This document shows positions 9,092 through 18,650 of a stretch of 64,000 nt of DNA, piece by piece (position 1 is the first letter of the stretch; every line of letters begins with the position of its first letter). The notes beneath the pieces were generated by a model. That model worked only from the letters and a program-made list of their open reading frames with translations, was not told where the DNA came from and searched no databases. Both the position numbers and the translations under genes were made by a program. Location of the stretch: contig NZ_CP170554.1 of the NCBI RefSeq assembly GCF_042701255.1, positions 558,001 through 622,000 of the forward strand, written 5' to 3'. The DNA is from Tahibacter sp042701255. Lineage in GTDB: Bacteria; Pseudomonadota; Gammaproteobacteria; Xanthomonadales; Rhodanobacteraceae.

Positions 9092-10675
9092 ATGACGCCC
9101 CGCGCGTACCGTTTCGAAGACCTCGGGATCGACCTCGACCGGCGCGAAGTGCGGCGCGGCGACGCGCTGCTGGAACTCGCCGGACTCAGCTTCGACCTGT
9201 TCGCGTATCTGCTGGCCCAGGGTCCGCGCGTCGTCGGCTTCGACGAACTGATGGCCGAAGTCTGGGCACCGGCCGTGGTCGGCGAGGAAACCGTGACCCA
9301 GCGCGTCAAGCTGCTGCGCCAGTCGCTCGGCGACGACGGCCGGCGGCCGCGCTACGTGCGTTCGGTGCGCGGCAAGGGCTACCAGCTCTGCGCGTCGCCG
9401 CAGCCGCTGGATGCGGCCGCCGCGGTCGCCGCGACGGAAACGCCGGCGGCCGAGCCTGATCGCAGACGCACGCGCCGATGGCGTTGGCTGCCGATCGCCG
9501 CGCTGCTGTTGCTGCTGCCGGGCATCTGGCTGTTCTGGCGCGGGCCGGCGCAACACGCGCCGTCGGGCGAACGCGAGGAGATCCTGCAGCGCGCGCGCTA
9601 CTACGCCGGCATCGGCCAGAAGGACGACGTCGAACGTGCGATCGGGTTGTATCAGCAGCTGCTGGAGCGCGACGGCGCCGACCGCGACGCGCTGGTCGGT
9701 CTGAGCTTCGCCTACAGCACGCGCGTCTGCCTCTACAACCAGTCGCCGGAATGGGCCGCGCGCGCGCAGGCGCTGGCCGAGACCGTGCTCGCCGTCGCTC
9801 CGCGCGACGACGCCGCCGAAGCGGCCTTGGGCTATGCATACGACTGCCGCGGCACGATGGACGCGGCGATCGCGCATTACGAGCGCGCCGTCGCGCTGGA
9901 CCCGGCCGGCCGCGTCGACACGGCCGCGTCGCTGGCCTATCTCTACATGATCCAGGGCCGGCTGGCCGATGCGCTCGCGCGCAACCTCGACGCCGAACGC
10001 CGCGGCACGACGCGGCCGCGCTTTCTCGACATCCAGATCGCACGCAATCTCGAACTGCTCGGCGAAACGGCCGCGGCCGAACAGCGCTATGCGCGCAGCT
10101 TCCGGCTGTATCCGGACAACGTCTATTCCAACGCGGCCTGGCCGCGCTGCCTGTTCCTGCAGGGCCGCCTCGGCGAGGCCGAGGCCGCGCTCGCCGAAGC
10201 GCAGCGACGCAGCGAGCATCCGGAGCTGTATCTGCTGCAGGGCGAGCTGGCGCTGCTGCGCGGCCGGCCCGAGGCCGCGGCCGAAGCCTTCGACCGGGCG
10301 TCGCGACTGCGGCCGCACGCGGGCCTGGCGCAGACCCTCTCACGCCGTTACGCCGCCGCGCCGCCGCCGCGCGACTGGCTGGACCGGCGCGTGGCGGAAA
10401 TCCCCGGCAGTAGCCGCAGCGGCTGGCCCGAAGACCACCTCGAACTGGCCGTGCTGCAGCTCGCGCGCGAGGACCATGCCGCGGCGGTCGCCGCGCTGCA
10501 GGCCGCCGTCGAGGACGGCTGGCGCGACCGCGCCTATCTGCAGACCTCGGCCCTGTTCCAGCCGCTGGCCGGCGATCCGGCCTTCGTGCGCGTGCTCGAG
10601 GACATCGCCGGCCGCGTGCGCCGCGAACGCGAAGCCGCAGCGGCGTCGATCGCCGCCGCGACGGCGTCGCGCTAG
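9092..10675 (+). CDS. ToxR/CadC-like winged-helix regulator with TPR C-terminus
   Basis: A 527-aa membrane-bound transcription factor. Residues 1-100 form an OmpR/PhoB-type winged helix (VVGFDELMAEVW, VTQRVKLLRQSLGDD, RYVRSVRGKGYQL). A basic stretch and one transmembrane segment follow (about 130-149, WLPIAALLLLLPGIWLFW). The remaining ~370 residues are TPR-like helical repeats (for example AIAHYERAVALDPAG), predicted periplasmic. Such proteins bind DNA from the inner membrane and sense signals outside. The gene ends exactly where the convergent serine-hydrolase gene ends (no gap). Targets are unknown. Confidence 0.87.
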   Translation: MTPRAYRFEDLGIDLDRREVRRGDALLELAGLSFDLFAYLLAQGPRVVGFDELMAEVWAPAVVGEETVTQRVKLLRQSLGDDGRRPRYVRSVRGKGYQLCASPQPLDAAAAVAATETPAAEPDRRRTRRWRWLPIAALLLLLPGIWLFWRGPAQHAPSGEREEILQRARYYAGIGQKDDVERAIGLYQQLLERDGADRDALVGLSFAYSTRVCLYNQSPEWAARAQALAETVLAVAPRDDAAEAALGYAYDCRGTMDAAIAHYERAVALDPAGRVDTAASLAYLYMIQGRLADALARNLDAERRGTTRPRFLDIQIARNLELLGETAAAEQRYARSFRLYPDNVYSNAAWPRCLFLQGRLGEAEAALAEAQRRSEHPELYLLQGELALLRGRPEAAAEAFDRASRLRPHAGLAQTLSRRYAAAPPPRDWLDRRVAEIPGSSRSGWPEDHLELAVLQLAREDHAAAVAALQAAVEDGWRDRAYLQTSALFQPLAGDPAFVRVLEDIAGRVRREREAAAASIAAATASR

Positions 10676-11803
10676 TCAGCGCGGTGCCGGCATCGCGCCG
10701 AGCACCGCATCGCCGAACAGGGCCTGCGAGCGCGGATGCGCCGTGCGCGTGTTGTACGAGGTGCTCGTGATCACGGCGACGAGGTCGAACTGCGGCGCGA
10801 CGAACACGTAGTTGCCGCCGTTGCCCGACATGGCCCAGACCCATTCGTCGTGCCCGCGGACCGGAAAGCGGAAACGCCAGGTCTGGTAGCCGTATTCGGT
10901 GTTCTCGCGCGGCACCGCGCGCGGCGTCAGCATCGCGGCGATCCAGCCGGACGAAATCACCGGCCGGCCCTGCCAGCGGCCGGCGTCGCGCAGCAGCTCG
11001 CCGAGTTTCGCGACGTCGCGCGTGCGATAGCGCGTGCCGCCGCCGCCCATGCCCACGCCTTCCGACGAGCGGTTCCACTGCACCTGGCCGATGCCCAGCG
11101 GCTGTTCCAGCGCGTCGTGCGCGAACTGCGCGAGCGGCTGGCCGGTCGCGCGCTCGACGACGGCGCCGAGCAGGAACGACCCGGCCGTGCAGTACGAGAA
11201 CGCGCGGCCATAAGGACTTTCCGGCGGCCGCTTCTGCCACGGCGCGTAGCCGCGTATCGGCAGGTTCAGCGCGAACGCGGTCCAGTCCTCGCTGACGTAC
11301 ATGCGTTCCTCGTTGCCGCTGGAGAATGAGTTCTCGTCGTCGCACTCCCAGGCGCTGCTCATGCTGAGCAGGTCTTCGAGGGTCATCGCCGCCTTGCGCG
11401 GGTCGAGGCCGCGCGCGCGCACCTTGTCGCGGAACCAGGGATAGACCTTGGCCTGTGCGCCATTGATGCGGCCGCGGTCCGCTGCCGCGCCGATCAGCAG
11501 CGCGGTCACGGTCTTGGTCGCCGAACGCATGTCGTTGAGCTGGTTGCGACTGCCGCCGTTCGCGTAGGCCTCGTAGATCAGCTGTCCGCGCTGCGCGATC
11601 AGCACGCTGGTGATGCCGGCATGGCTTTCCTCGGTCAGGGTCGTGGACAGGCGGTCGAGGCGGGCCGTGTCCCAGCCGAGCGCCGCCGCATCGGCGACGG
11701 GCCAGCCGTCGTCGAGGCGGGCCGGCAGCTCGTAGGCCGCCGCCGTCGTGGCGGTGACGAGCGCGATGAGGCCGAGCAGGTGTCGCAGAGGGTTCTGTCG
11801 CAT
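10676..11803 (-). CDS. Exported serine hydrolase, beta-lactamase class C family
   Basis: A 375-aa protein with signal peptide (MRQNPLRHLLGLIALVTATTAAAYE). The start at 11803 has GGAG 7 nt upstream. The nucleophile motif Ser-x-x-Lys is present as Ser94-Ala-Thr-Lys97 in MRSATKTVTALL. The second motif, normally Tyr-x-Asn, reads Tyr-Cys-Thr in FSYCTAGSFLLG; this variant is typical of esterase-like members rather than true beta-lactamases. The C-terminal GNGGNYVFVAP carries the third-motif region. It probably acts in the periplasm on an ester or D-amino-acid peptide; the substrate is unknown. Confidence 0.88.
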   Translation of the reverse strand: MRQNPLRHLLGLIALVTATTAAAYELPARLDDGWPVADAAALGWDTARLDRLSTTLTEESHAGITSVLIAQRGQLIYEAYANGGSRNQLNDMRSATKTVTALLIGAAADRGRINGAQAKVYPWFRDKVRARGLDPRKAAMTLEDLLSMSSAWECDDENSFSSGNEERMYVSEDWTAFALNLPIRGYAPWQKRPPESPYGRAFSYCTAGSFLLGAVVERATGQPLAQFAHDALEQPLGIGQVQWNRSSEGVGMGGGGTRYRTRDVAKLGELLRDAGRWQGRPVISSGWIAAMLTPRAVPRENTEYGYQTWRFRFPVRGHDEWVWAMSGNGGNYVFVAPQFDLVAVITSTSYNTRTAHPRSQALFGDAVLGAMPAPR

Positions 11804-11922
11804 GGGGTTCTCCGGTCGATGGACGGCCGACACCCTGCAACGGCGGCGAATGAAGCGCCGGAAGCGCGAATGAAGAAGAATGAAGGCCGCATCGGCGGGC
11901 GCGAACGCGCCGCGGCGGGCGG

Positions 11923-13698
11923 TCAGAGCAGCGGCGTGTCGTCGGCCAGCGCGTCCTTGGGCCCGCCGATCTCGCGCAGGGCGTACTGGTAGCCGAGCTC
12001 GATCGCGCGTTCGTAGGCGGCCCAGTCGAGCAGGCCGACGCCGGTGACCGGCGGCGCGAGCAGCAGGCTGGCCTTGGCGCGGCGATCGGCGTTGGCGGCC
12101 TTGGAATTCACCATGCCGGCGCGCAGCAGGATGCTGACGACGCCGGGCCGGGCCGGGCGGCCGAACTGATCGAGCAGCAGGCGCCAGCCGTGCGGCGAGG
12201 CGAACTCCTCGACGCGCGCGTGCAGCACGTCGTCGGCGCCGATGTCCACGGCGATGACGTCGCCGACCAATTCGTCGCGCATCACGTCGGTCGGCAGGTT
12301 GTTGATGACGGCGCCGTCGACGAGCACCTGGCCGTCGTGGAACACCGGCGGCAGCACGCCGGGAATCGCCGAGCTCGCACGCAGCCAGTACCAGAGCGGG
12401 CCGCTGCGGTGGGTGATCGCATCGCCGCTGGTCAGGTTGGCCGAGACCGCGAAGAACGGCAGGGCCAGGTCTTCGATATGCCGCTCGCCGAATGCCTCGC
12501 GCAGCAGGTCGGACACGCGCCGGCCGGTGGTCATTGCGACGAACGGGAAGGTGTAGTCCGACAGCGGCCGGCCGGCGACGAACGCGCGGCGGTAGTTGTC
12601 GATCATTTCCTCGTCGCTCCAGCCGGCCGCTACGCCGGCGGCGATGATCGCGCCGATGCTGGTGCCGCCGACCGCGTCGATGCGGATGCCGGCTTCGCGC
12701 AATGCGCGGATCACGCCGATGTGGGCGAAGCCGCGCGCGCCGCCGCCGGACAGCACGAGGCCGAGGCTGCGGCCGGCGATCAGCCGCGCGATGCGTTCGA
12801 TGTCGTCGGCGCGGCACCAGTGATGCAGACGCGCACCGGGCGCGGCCGCGAGCCACGCCGCGCCGGTGCCGGCCTGCACTTCGCCGCGGCGATGACGCAG
12901 CACGAGATGGCGCGGCCGGAACAGCGCCTGCTGCGCGTTCTGGCAGGCGCGCTCCTGCCACGGCGACGGCGCGGTGGACGCGTCGGCCAGCAGCAGCAGC
13001 GCATCGGCCTGGCGCACGCAGAGCTCGCGCCAGTCGTCGGCATCGGCGTCAGCCAGGTAGATCACGAAGCGGAATGCTGCTTCCTGCGCCGCGAACCAGG
13101 CGCTGGTGTGGCCGGCGGCCTGTTCGGCCTCGAGCACGCAGCAGCTGCCGTACGCGCCGAGCACCTGCTCCAGCACATAGGCGAATTCGCGCGCGTCGAT
13201 GCCGGCGTCGTGCGGCAGCACGGCCAGGGTGCGCGGCGATGAAGTCAGGTCGCCGCTGCGCCGGCGCACGAGGCGTTCGACCGCGACGCGGGCGGCTTCG
13301 AGCATGGCCGTGGGCTGGCGCTGCACGAGTTCGTTGAAGGCCGCGCGCGACAGACGCAGCAGTTCCGAATCACGCAGCGCACGCACGCTGGCCGAACGCG
13401 GCTGGTCGACGATGAGGCCGAGCTCGCCGACGCTTTCGCCGGCGGCGATCAGCCCTATGCATTCCTCCATTTCGCCGTCGTCACGCGGACGGAATGCACC
13501 GAGGCTGCCGCTGCGCAGCACGTAGAGCGCGTCGGCGGCCTCGCCGGCCTCGAACAGGGTCGCGCCGCCGGGCAGTACGAACCATTCCAGCGCTTCGGTC
13601 AGCGCCGTGAGTTCGTCGTCGTCGAGGTGGCGGAACAGGGTCGAGCGGCGCAGCAGCTCGCGCACCGGCAAGGTCAGCGGGGTATCGACGGCCGTCAT
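11923..13698 (-). CDS. cNMP-binding domain / patatin-like phospholipase (NTE family)
   Basis: A 591-aa fusion. The N-terminal ~125 residues are a cyclic-nucleotide-binding fold (LPGGATLFEAGEAADALYVL, ESVGELGLIVDQPRSASVRA). The C-terminal half is a patatin lipase: oxyanion loop GGGARGFAHIG (from residue 318), nucleophile elbow GGTSIG with Ser347, and the dyad Asp461 in DGAVINN. The family hydrolyses (lyso)phospholipids, as in neuropathy-target-esterase homologues. The start at 13698 (MTAVDTPLTL) gives a family-like N-terminus; a longer frame upstream is arginine-rich. It is divergent from the oligopeptidase gene, 112 nt away. Confidence 0.9.
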   Translation of the reverse strand: MTAVDTPLTLPVRELLRRSTLFRHLDDDELTALTEALEWFVLPGGATLFEAGEAADALYVLRSGSLGAFRPRDDGEMEECIGLIAAGESVGELGLIVDQPRSASVRALRDSELLRLSRAAFNELVQRQPTAMLEAARVAVERLVRRRSGDLTSSPRTLAVLPHDAGIDAREFAYVLEQVLGAYGSCCVLEAEQAAGHTSAWFAAQEAAFRFVIYLADADADDWRELCVRQADALLLLADASTAPSPWQERACQNAQQALFRPRHLVLRHRRGEVQAGTGAAWLAAAPGARLHHWCRADDIERIARLIAGRSLGLVLSGGGARGFAHIGVIRALREAGIRIDAVGGTSIGAIIAAGVAAGWSDEEMIDNYRRAFVAGRPLSDYTFPFVAMTTGRRVSDLLREAFGERHIEDLALPFFAVSANLTSGDAITHRSGPLWYWLRASSAIPGVLPPVFHDGQVLVDGAVINNLPTDVMRDELVGDVIAVDIGADDVLHARVEEFASPHGWRLLLDQFGRPARPGVVSILLRAGMVNSKAANADRRAKASLLLAPPVTGVGLLDWAAYERAIELGYQYALREIGGPKDALADDTPLL

Positions 13699-13810
13699 GC
13701 GCGCAATGCTACGCCGAGCCCGGCCGCAGCGGCGCGGCGGCCGGCCGCGTGCTTGATTTTCCGGGAACGGCGCTACACCTTGGCGCTTTGCCCAGCCCCG
13801 GAAATCGATC

Positions 13811-15853
13811 ATGGATGCGACCAACCCCCTGCTGCGCGACGGCGAACTGCCGGCGTTTTCGGAGATCCGCCCCGAGCACGTGGTGCCGGCCGTCGAAAGC
13901 ATCCTGCAGGACTACCGCGCCGCCATCGATGCGCTGACGGCCGCGGCCGGAACACGCGATTTCGCCAATACCCTGCTGCCGCAGGAAGCCTGGGAGGAAC
14001 GCCTGGGCCGCGCGTGGTCGCCGGTGTCGCATCTGCATTCGGTCAAGGATTCGGAAGAGCTGCGCAAGGCGTATTCGACGGCGCTGGAAGCGATCACCGA
14101 ACACTCCACCGAGCTGGGCCAGAACCGCGAGCTTTATGCGGCCGTCGACGCCGTCGCCCGGCGCGGCGATTTCGCCGGCCTGCCGCGCCCGGCACGCACC
14201 CTGACCGAACACGCGCTGCGCGATTTCCGCCTGTCCGGCGTCGCGCTCGAAGAGCCGGCGCGCTCGCGCTTCAAGACCATCGCGAACGAACTGTCGCGCC
14301 TGGCGACCGAGTTCGAGGAAGCCGTGCTCGATGCGACCGAAGCCTGGACCGAACATCTGACCGACGCGGCCGCACTGGCCGGCATTCCGGAATCCGGACG
14401 CGCCGTGCTCGCGGCATATGCCAAGGAGAAGGGGCTCGACGGCTGGCTCGTCACCCTGAAGCAGCCCAGCGTGCAGGCCGTGCTGACCTATGCCGACGAC
14501 CGCGCGCTGCGCGAACGCCTGTATACGGCCTATTCGACGCGCGCGTCGGACCAGGGCCCGGACGCGGGACGCTTCGACAACTCCGAGCGCATCGGGCAGA
14601 TCCTCGCGCTGCGTCACGAAGCGGCGCAGCTGCTCGGCTTCGCCAATGCGGCGGAAGAATCGCTCGCGACGAAGATGGCGACCTCGCCGCAGAAGGTGAT
14701 GGATTTCCTCGACGATCTCGTGCGCCGCGCCAAACCCGTGGCCGAACGCGAGATCGCCGAACTGCGCGCGTTCGCCGCGGCCGAACTCGGCCTGACCGAC
14801 CTGCAGCCCTGGGACACGGGCTATGCGGGTGAAAAACTGCGCGAGCGCCGCTTCCAGCTCAATGAAGAAGAACTCAAGCCGTACTTCCCGCTGCCGGCCG
14901 TGATCGCCGGGCTGTTCGGCATCTGCGAACGCGTGTTCGACATCCGCCTGCAGCGCCGCGACGGCGTCGACGTCTGGCACGAGGACGTCGCCTACTACGA
15001 CGTGTTCGACGCGAACGGCCAGCTGATCGCCGGCGCCTACGTCGATCTCTACGCGCGCAGCGGCAAGCGCGGCGGCGCCTGGATGGACGTCTGCCGCTCG
15101 CGCTTCCGCGACGCCGACGGCCTGCACCGGCCCATCGCCTATCTGACCTGCAATTTCGCGCCGCCGACCGCGACGACGCCGTCGCTGCTGACGCACGACG
15201 ACGTGCTGACCCTGTTCCACGAGTTCGGCCACGGCCTGCATCACCTGCTGACCGAGATCGACTATCCGGGCGTTTCCGGCATCAGCGGCGTGGAGTGGGA
15301 CGCAGTGGAGCTGCCGAGCCAGTTCCTGGAGAACTTCGGCTGGCAGCGCGAAACCCTGGACCTGTTCGCGCGCCACTATCAGACCGGCGAGGCGCTGCCC
15401 GAAGCGCTGTTCCAGCGCATGCTCGCGGCGCGGCATTTCCAGGCCGGCATGTTCCTCGTGCGGCAACTCGAATTCGCGCTGTTCGATTTCCGTCTGCATC
15501 TGGACTTCGATCCGGCGCGCGGCGCGCGCACGATCGAGGTGCTGCAGCAGGTGCGCCGCGACGTCTCGGTACTGCAGCCGCCGGCCTGGCAGCGCTTCCC
15601 GCACAGCTTCACCCACATCTTCGCGGGCGGTTACGGCGCGGGCTATTACAGCTATCTCTGGGCCGAAGTGCTGTCGGCCGATGCGTTCGCGCGCTTCGAA
15701 GCCGAAGGCGTGTTCAACCGGGACACCGGTGCGGACTTCCGCCGCGAAGTGCTCGCCGTCGGCGGCTCGCGACCGGCGCTGGAAAGCTTCGTCGCGTTCC
15801 GCGGCCGCGAACCCGAAGCCGAGGCGCTGCTGCACAGCTACGGGCTGGTCTGA
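13811..15853 (+). CDS. prlC: Oligopeptidase A (M3 family metallopeptidase)
   Basis: A 680-aa cytoplasmic zinc peptidase of the thimet oligopeptidase family. The catalytic zinc site HEFGH lies at residues 470-474 (TLFHEFGHGLHHLL), with the downstream glutamate in the WDAVELPSQFLENF segment. Length and N-terminus (MDATNPLLRDGELPAF) match PrlC/OpdA. It degrades short peptides, including cleaved signal peptides. It stands alone, with a G+C-rich hairpin after its stop. Confidence 0.95.
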   Translation: MDATNPLLRDGELPAFSEIRPEHVVPAVESILQDYRAAIDALTAAAGTRDFANTLLPQEAWEERLGRAWSPVSHLHSVKDSEELRKAYSTALEAITEHSTELGQNRELYAAVDAVARRGDFAGLPRPARTLTEHALRDFRLSGVALEEPARSRFKTIANELSRLATEFEEAVLDATEAWTEHLTDAAALAGIPESGRAVLAAYAKEKGLDGWLVTLKQPSVQAVLTYADDRALRERLYTAYSTRASDQGPDAGRFDNSERIGQILALRHEAAQLLGFANAAEESLATKMATSPQKVMDFLDDLVRRAKPVAEREIAELRAFAAAELGLTDLQPWDTGYAGEKLRERRFQLNEEELKPYFPLPAVIAGLFGICERVFDIRLQRRDGVDVWHEDVAYYDVFDANGQLIAGAYVDLYARSGKRGGAWMDVCRSRFRDADGLHRPIAYLTCNFAPPTATTPSLLTHDDVLTLFHEFGHGLHHLLTEIDYPGVSGISGVEWDAVELPSQFLENFGWQRETLDLFARHYQTGEALPEALFQRMLAARHFQAGMFLVRQLEFALFDFRLHLDFDPARGARTIEVLQQVRRDVSVLQPPAWQRFPHSFTHIFAGGYGAGYYSYLWAEVLSADAFARFEAEGVFNRDTGADFRREVLAVGGSRPALESFVAFRGREPEAEALLHSYGLV

Positions 15854-15931
15854 GCCGGCGGCAGATACCGTCCGCACGGTCTGCACAACCAGCGGCCGCG
15901 GCGGGTAACCGCTGCGGCCGCAATCGTCTCC

Positions 15932-15967
15932 GCGAACGCCGCCGCTGCCCGCGGCAGCGGCGTTCGC
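15932..15967 (+). terminator. Hairpin downstream of prlC, upstream of xth
   Basis: Outer arms GCGAACGCC and GGCGTTCGC (9 bp) enclose a second stem GCTGCC/GGCAGC, with a 3-nt bulge. No T-run follows, so termination efficiency is uncertain; it could also be a Rho-dependent end or a stabilising structure. Confidence 0.4.
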
Positions 15968-16005
15968 CGGTGGCTATCTGAAAGGCAGGACACTAGACTG
16001 CGCGC

Positions 16006-16776
16006 ATGAAAATAGCGACCTGGAACGTCAATTCGCTCAACGTGCGCATGCCGCACCTGAAGCAATGGCTGGCGGCTGCGCAGCCCGACGTCGTCGCGCT
16101 GCAGGAAACAAAACTGGAAGATTCCAAATTTCCAGACACCGAGCTGGCCGCACTCGGCTATCGCAGCGTGTTCTCGGGACAGAAGACCTACAACGGCGTC
16201 GCACTGCTGTCGCGCCACGACATGCCGCAGAACATCGTCACCGACGTGCCCGGCCTCGACGATCCGCAGCGGCGCATCCTGATCGCCGACGTCGGCGATC
16301 TGCGCGTCGCCAATCTCTACGTCGTCAACGGCCAGGCCGTCGGCAGCGAGAAGTACGCCTACAAGCTCGACTGGCTCGCGCGCGTGACCGACTACCTCGC
16401 CAATGAGGCCGCGCGGCATCCGAACCTCGTCGTGCTCGGCGATTTCAACATCGCGCCGGACGACCGCGACGTGCACGATCCGGCCGCGTGGAAGGACCAG
16501 ATCCTCTGTTCCGAACCCGAGCGCGCCGCGCTGCGCAGACTGCTCGACCTCGGCCTGCTCGACAGCTTCCGCGAATTTCACAGCAACGACGGCGCGTTCA
16601 GCTGGTGGGACTACCGCCAGGCCGCGTTCCGCCGCAACCTCGGCCTGCGCATCGACCTCGTGCTGGCCAGCCAAAACCTGCGACCGCGCTTCGCGGGCGC
16701 AAGCATCGATCTGGAACCGCGCCGCTGGGAACGTCCTTCGGACCACGCGCCGGCGCTGCTGGAACTCAACGCATGA
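16006..16776 (+). CDS. xth: Exodeoxyribonuclease III
   Basis: A 256-aa DNA repair nuclease of the exonuclease III/AP-endonuclease family. The active-site signatures are MKIATWNVNSLNVR (metal-site Asn), LQETKLED (catalytic Glu), VLGDFNIAPDD (Asp/Asn pair), RIDLVLAS and the C-terminal PSDHAPALLEL (catalytic Asp-His). It cuts at abasic sites and degrades 3' ends of duplex DNA. It belongs to the shorter, XthA-like subfamily. The YgfB/YecA-family gene starts within its stop codon (ATGA overlap), indicating translational coupling. Confidence 0.95.
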   Translation: MKIATWNVNSLNVRMPHLKQWLAAAQPDVVALQETKLEDSKFPDTELAALGYRSVFSGQKTYNGVALLSRHDMPQNIVTDVPGLDDPQRRILIADVGDLRVANLYVVNGQAVGSEKYAYKLDWLARVTDYLANEAARHPNLVVLGDFNIAPDDRDVHDPAAWKDQILCSEPERAALRRLLDLGLLDSFREFHSNDGAFSWWDYRQAAFRRNLGLRIDLVLASQNLRPRFAGASIDLEPRRWERPSDHAPALLELNA

Positions 16777-17444
16777 CCGAACGTGAAGTCACTCCCTCTC
16801 TCGAGGATCACGAGCTCGACGAGCTCGACCAGTTCCTGCGCGCACAGGCGCGCGAGAACGAATCCGACCTGCTGCTCGACGGCGTGCACGGCCTGCTGAC
16901 CGTGCTCGCGATAGGCCCGGATCCGGCGCTGCCGGACGAATGGCTGCCCGAGGTGCTGCATGCGCCGTTCGCTGACGAGGAAGTCGGCGAGCGCATCCTG
17001 CAGCTGCTGGCCAAGCTCAACGATTCGATCGTCGGCGAGATCGAGGCCGAGACCTACGAACCGATCCTCGGCGAAGTCGATCTCGAAGACGGCGGCGTGG
17101 CCTTGTCGGCCGCGGGCTGGTGCGAAGGCGTCAGCCGTGCGATCGACCTGCGCGCGAGCGCCTGGGAATCGCGCCTGGCCGAAGATGCGCAGCTCATGGA
17201 AATGCTCGGCCCGGTCATGGCGCTTTCGGTCGACGAAGGCGTGCTGACGGCCGAAGCCGAGTTCGAGCGTCTGACCGAGCAGGAATACGACGACTGTCTC
17301 GCGCACATTCCGCAGGTCGTCGCGCAGGTCGCGCAGTATTGGCGCGTGCATCCGGCCAGCGAACGCGAAAAGGCCGGCAGCGGCGCGGCATCGAGCGAGT
17401 TCCGCGATCCGCCGCGGCGCCGCGGCGGACGCTGGGTGCATTGA
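16773..17444 (+). CDS. UPF0149 (YgfB/YecA) family protein
   Basis: A 223-aa acidic cytoplasmic protein. The ATG at 16773 overlaps the exonuclease III stop by 4 nt. The N-terminal ELDQFLRAQ, the LLDGVHGLLTVLAIGPD motif and the W-C-x-G segment (AAGWCEGVSRAIDLR) are characteristic of the UPF0149 family. Some members tune expression of chromosomal defence or lysis genes in pseudomonads, but function here is unknown. The basic C-terminal tail (PPRRRGGRWVH) lacks the SEC-C zinc motif carried by longer YecA proteins. Confidence 0.85.
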   Translation: MTEREVTPSLEDHELDELDQFLRAQARENESDLLLDGVHGLLTVLAIGPDPALPDEWLPEVLHAPFADEEVGERILQLLAKLNDSIVGEIEAETYEPILGEVDLEDGGVALSAAGWCEGVSRAIDLRASAWESRLAEDAQLMEMLGPVMALSVDEGVLTAEAEFERLTEQEYDDCLAHIPQVVAQVAQYWRVHPASEREKAGSGAASSEFRDPPRRRGGRWVH

Positions 17445-17762
17445 GCAGGCGTCACGTGCAGTGATGCATGACGTCGGCCCGAGGCCGACGCGCAACGATC
17501 TGCAATTTCCGATGTCGTGAACACGGCGGCCTGCCGCTGCCTCAGCCGTGTCCCTTGATCCACGCGTCGAGGAAACGTTCCGGCCACAGGGTTTCCGTTG
17601 CAAGGCCTCCGCTGACATCGCGGTACGGCCGCAGCACTGCACGTGCGCGCAATCCCGCCGTCGCATTGTTGCCGCCGCACGCGCAGCTTGTTCATGGCCG
17701 GCGGCTTGGTATCGGCCGCGTCAGCTGCCATCTTGCGGCGATCGTTTCACGAGGACGCGACC
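17445..17762. other. Intergenic region with hairpin and possible gene remnant
   Basis: 318 nt between the UPF0149 gene and the pirin gene. It begins with a hairpin (17472-17490). On the minus strand, 17545-17691 holds a 49-codon open stretch with coding-like composition and no start codon, ending ERFLDAWIKGHG before a stop at 17542-17544; it may be the tail of a lost gene. The pirin ribosome-binding site (GAGG) is at the right end. Confidence 0.35.
17472..17490 (+). terminator. 8-bp hairpin downstream of the xth/UPF0149 pair
   Basis: Perfect arms CGTCGGCC and GGCCGACG around a CGA loop, 28 nt after the UPF0149 stop. It has no T-run, so it is only a candidate transcript-end structure. Confidence 0.35.
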
Positions 17763-18620
17763 ATGAACGCCACCGTTTCTCCTTCCCGCCACATCGTGCA
17801 GATCGTCCGCGGCATGCCGGCCAGCGACGGTGCCGGCGTCAAGCTCAATCGCGTGATCGGCCAGCCGGCGCTGGACATGCTCGATCCTTTCCTGATGCTC
17901 GACGAATTCCGCTCGGACCAGCCCGGCGACTATCTGGCCGGCTTTCCGGATCATCCGCATCGCGGTTTCGAGACCGTGACCTACATGCTCGCCGGCAACA
18001 TGCGCCACGGCGACAACCAGGGCAACAGCGGCCGCCTGCGCGCCGGCAGCGTGCAGTGGATGACGGCCGGCCGCGGCATCGTGCATTCGGAGATGCCCGA
18101 GCAGGAAGACGGCCTGATGTGGGGCTTCCAGCTCTGGGTCAATCTGCCGGCCAAGGACAAGATGACCGCGCCGCGCTATCAGGACATCGCGCCGGAACAG
18201 GTGCCGCAGCTGCAGCCGGCCGACGGCGTGGAGCTGCGTCTGCTGACCGGCCGCGTCGGCGAGGCCAGCGGGCCGGTCGCCGACGTCGCGACCGAGCCGC
18301 TGTATGTCGACGTGCGCCTGCAGACCGGCGCGCAGTGGATCGCCGACCTGCCCGAGCGTCACAACGCCTTCGTCTATGTCTACGACGGCGAAGCGACGGT
18401 GGGCGAGGGCGCGGCCGCGCGTACCTTGGCGCGCGGCCAGCTCGGCGTGCTGAGCCACGGCACGCAGGTGCGCCTCGCGGCGACGGCCGGTGCGCGAATG
18501 ATCCTCGTCGCCGGCCGGCCGTTGAACGAGCCGGTCGCCAAGTACGGCCCGTTCGTCATGAACACGCAGGAACAGATCATGACTGCGATTCGCGACTACC
18601 AGGCCGGACGTTTCGTCTGA
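17763..18620 (+). CDS. Pirin family protein
   Basis: A 285-aa bicupin protein. The ATG at 17763 follows a GAGG ribosome-binding site and gives the family length. The N-terminal cupin carries the iron-binding residues in PDHPHRGFETVTYML and GRGIVHSEMP; the C-terminal domain has the pirin_C pattern (VYVYDGEATVGEG, ILVAGRPLNEPVAKYGPFVMNT). Bacterial pirins are iron proteins, some with quercetin dioxygenase activity and some binding metabolic enzymes; the role here is open. It is transcribed alone, converging on the next gene 30 nt away. Confidence 0.92.
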   Translation: MNATVSPSRHIVQIVRGMPASDGAGVKLNRVIGQPALDMLDPFLMLDEFRSDQPGDYLAGFPDHPHRGFETVTYMLAGNMRHGDNQGNSGRLRAGSVQWMTAGRGIVHSEMPEQEDGLMWGFQLWVNLPAKDKMTAPRYQDIAPEQVPQLQPADGVELRLLTGRVGEASGPVADVATEPLYVDVRLQTGAQWIADLPERHNAFVYVYDGEATVGEGAAARTLARGQLGVLSHGTQVRLAATAGARMILVAGRPLNEPVAKYGPFVMNTQEQIMTAIRDYQAGRFV

Positions 18621-18650
18621 GTCGAACGGCGCGACGAACCGGCGCGACGG

